A stretch of 6,936 nt of DNA from Desulfovibrio sp. GTDB taxonomy: Bacteria > Desulfobacterota > Desulfovibrionia > Desulfovibrionales > Desulfovibrionaceae. Shown here one piece after another: positions 4,386 to 6,936 of this stretch (its first letter is position 1; the number at the start of each line of letters is the position of its first letter). Both the position numbers and the translations under genes were made by a program. Below the pieces are notes generated by a model. The model was not told the origin of the DNA, made no database searches, and saw only the letters and a program-made list of their open reading frames with translations. The stretch covers positions 3,019 to 9,954 of the forward strand of contig JAAUYX010000068.1 in the NCBI GenBank assembly GCA_014804905.1, read 5' to 3'.

Positions 4386-4411
4386 CAGCCGGAACCTAAA
4401 AGGCTGTTTTT
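4386..4411 (+). terminator. terminator-like 3' end of copy A, upstream of cysE
   Basis: CAGCC (4386-4390) pairs with GGCTG (4402-4406), immediately followed by TTTTT (4407-4411). The 5' part of this stem overlaps the 3' strand of P2, so the two pairings exclude each other. The stem is only 5 bp with an 11-base loop, so its strength is doubtful. Confidence 0.4.
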
Positions 4412-4503
4412 GACGGATAATTTCGGCATTAGGGATGCCCCACACAGCACAGCTCCGTCCAACCGACCCAACTGCGAACAAACTCCAAAGAGCAGGACAC
4501 CCC

Positions 4504-5448
4504 ATGCCCCACTCCCACGGCGCAAGCCCCGCCATCTCCACCCTTGACGCGGTGACGGACAGCCTCTGCCGCCCCGAATCGCTGGACGCGGTCTGGCATC
4601 TCCAGGCGCACGGCGCGGCCATGCCCTCGCTGGAGGCCTTGCGCGAGATCATGGGCCGCCTCAGGGCCGCCATCTTCCCCGGCTATTTCGGGCCCGTGCG
4701 CGTGGGGCGCGATTCCCTGCGCTTTCACCTCGCCGCCAATCTCGACACCATCCTGCGCAAGCTCGGCGAGCAGGTGGTGAGCGGCCTCTGCTTCGACTGC
4801 GGCGACGGCGAGGCCGACGCCCTGCGCGACCCCTGCGCCCGCTGCGAGGAGCGGGGCCGGGAGGCCGCGCTGGCCTTCATGGCGCGGCTCCCCGAAATCC
4901 GCCGCCTGCTCGCGGGCGACGCCGTGGCCGCATACGAGGGCGACCCGGCCGCGAAAAGCCCCGGCGAGACCATCTTCTGCTATCCCTCGCTCACCGCCAT
5001 GTTCCACCACCGCGTGGCGCACGAGCTCTACCTGCTCAGGGTGCCGCTCATCCCGCGCATCATCGCGGAGATGGCCCACTCGGCCACGGGCATCGACATC
5101 CACCCGGGGGCCACCATCGGCGAGGAATTCTTCATCGACCACGGGACGGGCGTGGTCATCGGCGAGACCTGCGTCATCGGGCGCGGCTGCCGCCTCTACC
5201 AGGGCGTGACCCTCGGCGCGCTCTCCTTCCCCAAGAACCCGGACGGCACGCTCACCAAGGGCATCCCGCGGCATCCCGTGCTCTGCGACAACGTGACCGT
5301 GTACGCCGGGGCCACCATCCTCGGGCGCGTCACCATCGGCGAGGGCGCGGTCATCGGCGGCAATGTGTGGATAACGGAGGACGTGCCGCCGGGCGCGCAT
5401 ATCTCCCAGAAGGACATGAGCCGGGAAGGCAGGAGGAAAGGATGCTGA
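4504..5448 (+). CDS. cysE: serine O-acetyltransferase (EC 2.3.1.30), long EpsC-type
   Basis: The protein has 314 residues. It transfers acetyl from acetyl-CoA to L-serine, giving O-acetylserine, the first committed step of cysteine synthesis, in the cytoplasm. The N-terminal part (about 1-185) is helical. The C-terminal part (about 190-303) is a left-handed beta-helix of hexapeptide repeats. Visible active-site features are GIDIHPGATIG (196-206, Asp198 and His200) and FIDHGTGVVIGET (210-222, His213). The loop SFPKNPDGTLTKGIPRHP (241-258) is longer than in E. coli CysE, as in EpsC-type enzymes of anaerobes. An unusual pair of CX2C motifs (C96/C99 and C111/C114) lies in the N-terminal part and could bind a metal. 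The start at 4504 has AGGA six bases upstream; an in-frame ATG at 4435 lies at the end of the repeat element and is not preferred. The 3' end overlaps the lipoprotein gene by 7 bases, so the two are probably co-transcribed and translationally coupled. Confidence 0.94.
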   Translation: MPHSHGASPAISTLDAVTDSLCRPESLDAVWHLQAHGAAMPSLEALREIMGRLRAAIFPGYFGPVRVGRDSLRFHLAANLDTILRKLGEQVVSGLCFDCGDGEADALRDPCARCEERGREAALAFMARLPEIRRLLAGDAVAAYEGDPAAKSPGETIFCYPSLTAMFHHRVAHELYLLRVPLIPRIIAEMAHSATGIDIHPGATIGEEFFIDHGTGVVIGETCVIGRGCRLYQGVTLGALSFPKNPDGTLTKGIPRHPVLCDNVTVYAGATILGRVTIGEGAVIGGNVWITEDVPPGAHISQKDMSREGRRKGC

Positions 5449-5588
5449 TGCGCAAGCGGGGGCGCGTCGTTGCGGGCGCGCTGGCGGTCATCCTCGTCTG
5501 CGCGCTGCTCGCGGCCTGCGCCGGGCAGGGCATCGAGGTCAGGCCCCGCGGGCAAGCCGTGGTCAGCGTGGGCACGGGCAGCCGCTGA
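5442..5588 (+). CDS. small lipoprotein overlapping cysE
   Basis: The protein has 48 residues. MLMRKRGR, a hydrophobic segment (about 9-22) and the lipobox LAAC (lipidated Cys26) form a lipoprotein signal peptide. The mature part is only about 23 residues, CAGQGIEVRPRGQAVVSVG plus a short tail. AGGAGG at 5431-5436 favours the ATG at 5442 (five bases) over the second Met at 5448 (eleven bases). The ribosome-binding site lies inside the cysE coding sequence, and the start overlaps the cysE stop in another frame, which suggests translational coupling. No function is known to me. The mature peptide is too short to be an enzyme; an envelope-associated role is all that can be said. Repeat copy B begins 39 bases after the stop. 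Confidence 0.75.
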   Translation: MLMRKRGRVVAGALAVILVCALLAACAGQGIEVRPRGQAVVSVGTGSR

Positions 5589-5626
5589 ACTGCGGGGGAA
5601 TGTTCTAATAGCGCAGCAGATAAATA

Positions 5627-5821
5627 TTCCTTAATTCCGTCTGGAGCGAAGCGGAAGACGGGTGCTAGTGCCGGAAGAATCCTAAAAAATAAGATTTTTT
5701 GGTTCCGACAAGGAAGATAAAAATTTCCGAAGGGAGTGTACTTAAGTACTCGACCGAGGAAATTTTTCTCTGACGCAGTCGGAACCAAAAAGGCTGTTTT
5801 TGACGGATAATTTCGGCATTA
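5627..5821 (+). repeat. structured dispersed element, copy B (minimal form)
   Basis: Same orientation as copy A and 195 bases long. Pairings: P1 CCGTCT 5637-5642 with AGACGG 5656-5661; P2 TTTTTGGTTCCGAC 5696-5709 with 5778-5791 (14 bp, perfect); P3 5719-5728 with 5758-5767 (10 bp); P4 GTAC 5738-5741 with 5746-5749, loop TTAA. Compared with A, P1 and P2 keep full pairing through paired changes, while the competing local hairpin of A (CCGGAA and CCTAAAAA with the P2 left strand) is broken at two positions. It lies between the lipoprotein gene and the convergent Sel1 gene, so it has no downstream gene on its own strand. Confidence 0.85.
5776..5801 (+). terminator. terminator-like 3' end of copy B
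   Basis: CAGTC (5776-5780) pairs with GGCTG (5792-5796) using one T-G wobble, followed by TTTTT (5797-5801). In this position it could end the cysE-lipoprotein transcript, 188 bases or more after the stop codon. Confidence 0.35.
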
Positions 5822-5887
5822 CATACACCGCACAGCTACATCATCAGCGCAAAAATATACTAAAGCAAGCCAGAGGCCACACCGCCC

Positions 5888-6936
5888 TCAGCGCGTCTCG
5901 CGCCCCAGCGCCCCGCGGGCCTCGTGGTACACGGCCGGGACCATGTACATGAGGCTCATCTGGCCGTGGGTGGGCGCGTACTGCGTGGCCACAAGGGTGG
6001 AGCCGAGGTTCCAGAGACGCGAGTCCTCGCCCTCGCCCGCCGAGGGCGCCCCGAAGCGGCCCTCCACCATCTTGAGGATGGCCTCGGCGCGGGCCTTGTC
6101 CGGCGCGGGATAGTCTATCTTGATGAAGGCGAGCGGCGCGTCCTTGCCGCGACCGTAGCAGATGGCCATTTCCGTGGCGCCCGGCACGACGCGGGCGGCG
6201 TCGTAGGTGTCGCAGATGCGCGCGTCGACCTCGCTGCGCGGCGTGGCCCCGGCCTTGCGCAAGGTGTCGCGCATCCCGGCGCGCGTGGCCGTGTCCAGCT
6301 TCTGCCCGAAGAGCACCGCGGGCTCCTTCCCCTCCCCGGCCATGAGCCTGAGCTCCTCGATGGCCGGCTTCAGGCCCTCCATGGCCGCCGCATAGAGCAA
6401 AAGGCTCGCCCGCTGCGGATTGGCGGCCACGCCCCGGCCCACGCGGTAAAAGTGGCCGAGCCGCCCCAAGGCCTCGCGCTGCCCCTGGGCCGCCGCGCGG
6501 CTGTACCAGGCGGCGGCCGCCGCGTCGTCACGCGGAACGCCGCGCCCGTGCTCATAGAGAAAACCGAGATTGTACTGCGCCTCGGGCTGGCCCTGGCGGG
6601 CGGCAAGGTCGAACCAGCGGGCGGCCTCGGCCGGGTTGGCCTCCATGCCGCGGCCCTGCTCCAACATGCGGCCGTAATTGCTCATGCCCGAGGCATTGCC
6701 CGCCTCCGCGGCCTTGGCGAACCAGTGCAGCGCCCGGCCCGTGTCCGGCTCCACGCCCTGGCCCTGGTCATAGAGCACGCCGAGATTGTTCATGGCCTGG
6801 CCGTCGCCCTGTTCCGCGAGCTTCTCCCAGATGCCCCGCGCCGTGGCCACGTCCCCTGCGGCGAAGGCACGCGCCGCGTCCCCGGCGGGGCCTTCGGGCC
6901 ACACCGGGGCCGGGGGCTGGGGGGCCGGTTCGGGCG
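5888..6936 (-). CDS. Sel1-repeat protein, 5' end outside the window
   Basis: The frame is open to the right edge. Before the GTG at 6904 it encodes PEPAPQPPAP, a proline-rich linker, so the true start and any signal peptide lie beyond the window. Counting from that GTG as residue 1, four Sel1-like repeats of 36 residues follow at about 34-69, 70-105, 106-141 and 142-177, with repeated patterns such as NNLGVLYDQGQGV, YNLGFLYEHGRGV and HWFAKAAEAG. Residues 7-33 look like a degenerate earlier repeat. These helix pairs form a scaffold for protein contacts. The C-terminal part (about 190-338) is not repeat-like, has two Cys (C231 and C249) and mixed strand and helix character, and matches nothing I know. 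A Pro-rich linker before the repeats would suit an exported or envelope protein, but that is inference. The gene is convergent with the lipoprotein gene and repeat copy B. Confidence 0.88.
   Translation of the reverse strand, partial: PEPAPQPPAPVWPEGPAGDAARAFAAGDVATARGIWEKLAEQGDGQAMNNLGVLYDQGQGVEPDTGRALHWFAKAAEAGNASGMSNYGRMLEQGRGMEANPAEAARWFDLAARQGQPEAQYNLGFLYEHGRGVPRDDAAAAAWYSRAAAQGQREALGRLGHFYRVGRGVAANPQRASLLLYAAAMEGLKPAIEELRLMAGEGKEPAVLFGQKLDTATRAGMRDTLRKAGATPRSEVDARICDTYDAARVVPGATEMAICYGRGKDAPLAFIKIDYPAPDKARAEAILKMVEGRFGAPSAGEGEDSRLWNLGSTLVATQYAPTHGQMSLMYMVPAVYHEARGALGRETR

Larger units (their letters stand above)
4118..4431 (+). repeat. structured dispersed element, copy A (with 120-nt extra domain)
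   Basis: This is a direct repeat of 5627-5821. Pairings: P1 CCGCCT 4127-4132 with AGGCGG 4146-4151; P2 TTTTAGGTTCCGGC 4186-4199 with 4388-4401 (14 bp); P3 AAAAATTTCC 4329-4338 with GGAAATTTTT 4368-4377; P4 GTAC 4348-4351 with GTAC 4356-4359. P2 encloses P3, P4 and an extra domain. A competing local hairpin pairs CCGGAA 4161-4166 and CCTAAAAA 4171-4178 with 4185-4198. The 3' end has CAGCC (4386-4390)/GGCTG (4402-4406) followed by TTTTT. It ends 72 bases before the cysE start codon. The plus strand is assigned because the T-run and the neighbouring genes run that way. I do not recognise the family. Confidence 0.85.

Noticed and set aside
4429..5400. A 323-codon minus-strand frame antisense to cysE
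   Set aside because: It is His/Ala/Gly/Asp-rich shadow coding of a GC-rich gene, with no domain.
4118..5821. The two direct repeats as the ends of a composite transposon or genomic island carrying cysE
   Set aside because: There is no transposase, no target-site duplication and no visible change in codon character. The copies differ by a 120-base domain and covarying bases, which suits old independent copies better.

Overview
The window is GC-rich and gene-dense, with long structured intergenic stretches. The gene set (a long EpsC-type serine O-acetyltransferase, an Elp3-like radical SAM protein, an HU/IHF protein, a Sel1-repeat protein, a YjfB-like motility protein) and the clear sigma-54 and sigma-28 promoter motifs suggest a motile anaerobic Gram-negative bacterium. 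Desulfovibrionaceae is my best guess, but it is an inference from protein style, not a database match.

Layout. 1-114 is the 5' end of a minus-strand gene with a good sigma-70-like promoter at 121-149. 303-839 (+) encodes a small exported heavy-metal-sensor/ZraP-like protein. 840-2049 has no credible gene. It holds a dense hairpin cluster (903-1096), a sigma-70-like promoter (1217-1245), a textbook sigma-54 promoter (1339-1356) that leads into non-coding DNA, further hairpins, a perfect 23-bp inverted repeat (1721-1771) and a 118-123 bp tandem repeat (1764-2043) that runs up to the stop codon of the next gene. 2050-3138 (-) is an Elp3-like radical SAM protein. It is divergent from an HU/IHF-like gene (3342-3629, +) whose ribosome-binding site sits in the loop of a small hairpin. 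Two terminators then separate HU from a 60-residue YjfB-like motility protein (3774-3956, -) preceded by a near-perfect sigma-28 promoter. A serine acetyltransferase gene (4504-5448, +) overlaps a 48-residue lipoprotein gene (5442-5588, +). A partial Sel1-repeat gene (5888-6936, -) runs off the right edge.

The most interesting signal is a pair of directly repeated structured elements that bracket the cysE-lipoprotein pair (copy A 4118-4431, copy B 5627-5821). Aligned by eye, their shared part differs by eight substitutions and one indel. Six of the eight substitutions form three compensatory base-pair changes, and the other two fall in predicted unpaired positions. This is strong evidence that the folded form is under selection. 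Copy A also carries a 120-nt extra domain that is itself a nested stem. Each copy ends in a hairpin plus T-run that could act as a terminator. I do not recognise the element as a named RNA or mobile-element family.

Functional links: cysE supplies O-acetylserine for cysteine synthesis and probably shares a transcript with the lipoprotein gene. The YjfB-like protein looks like a late flagellar-regulon member. The other genes show no pathway link to each other.
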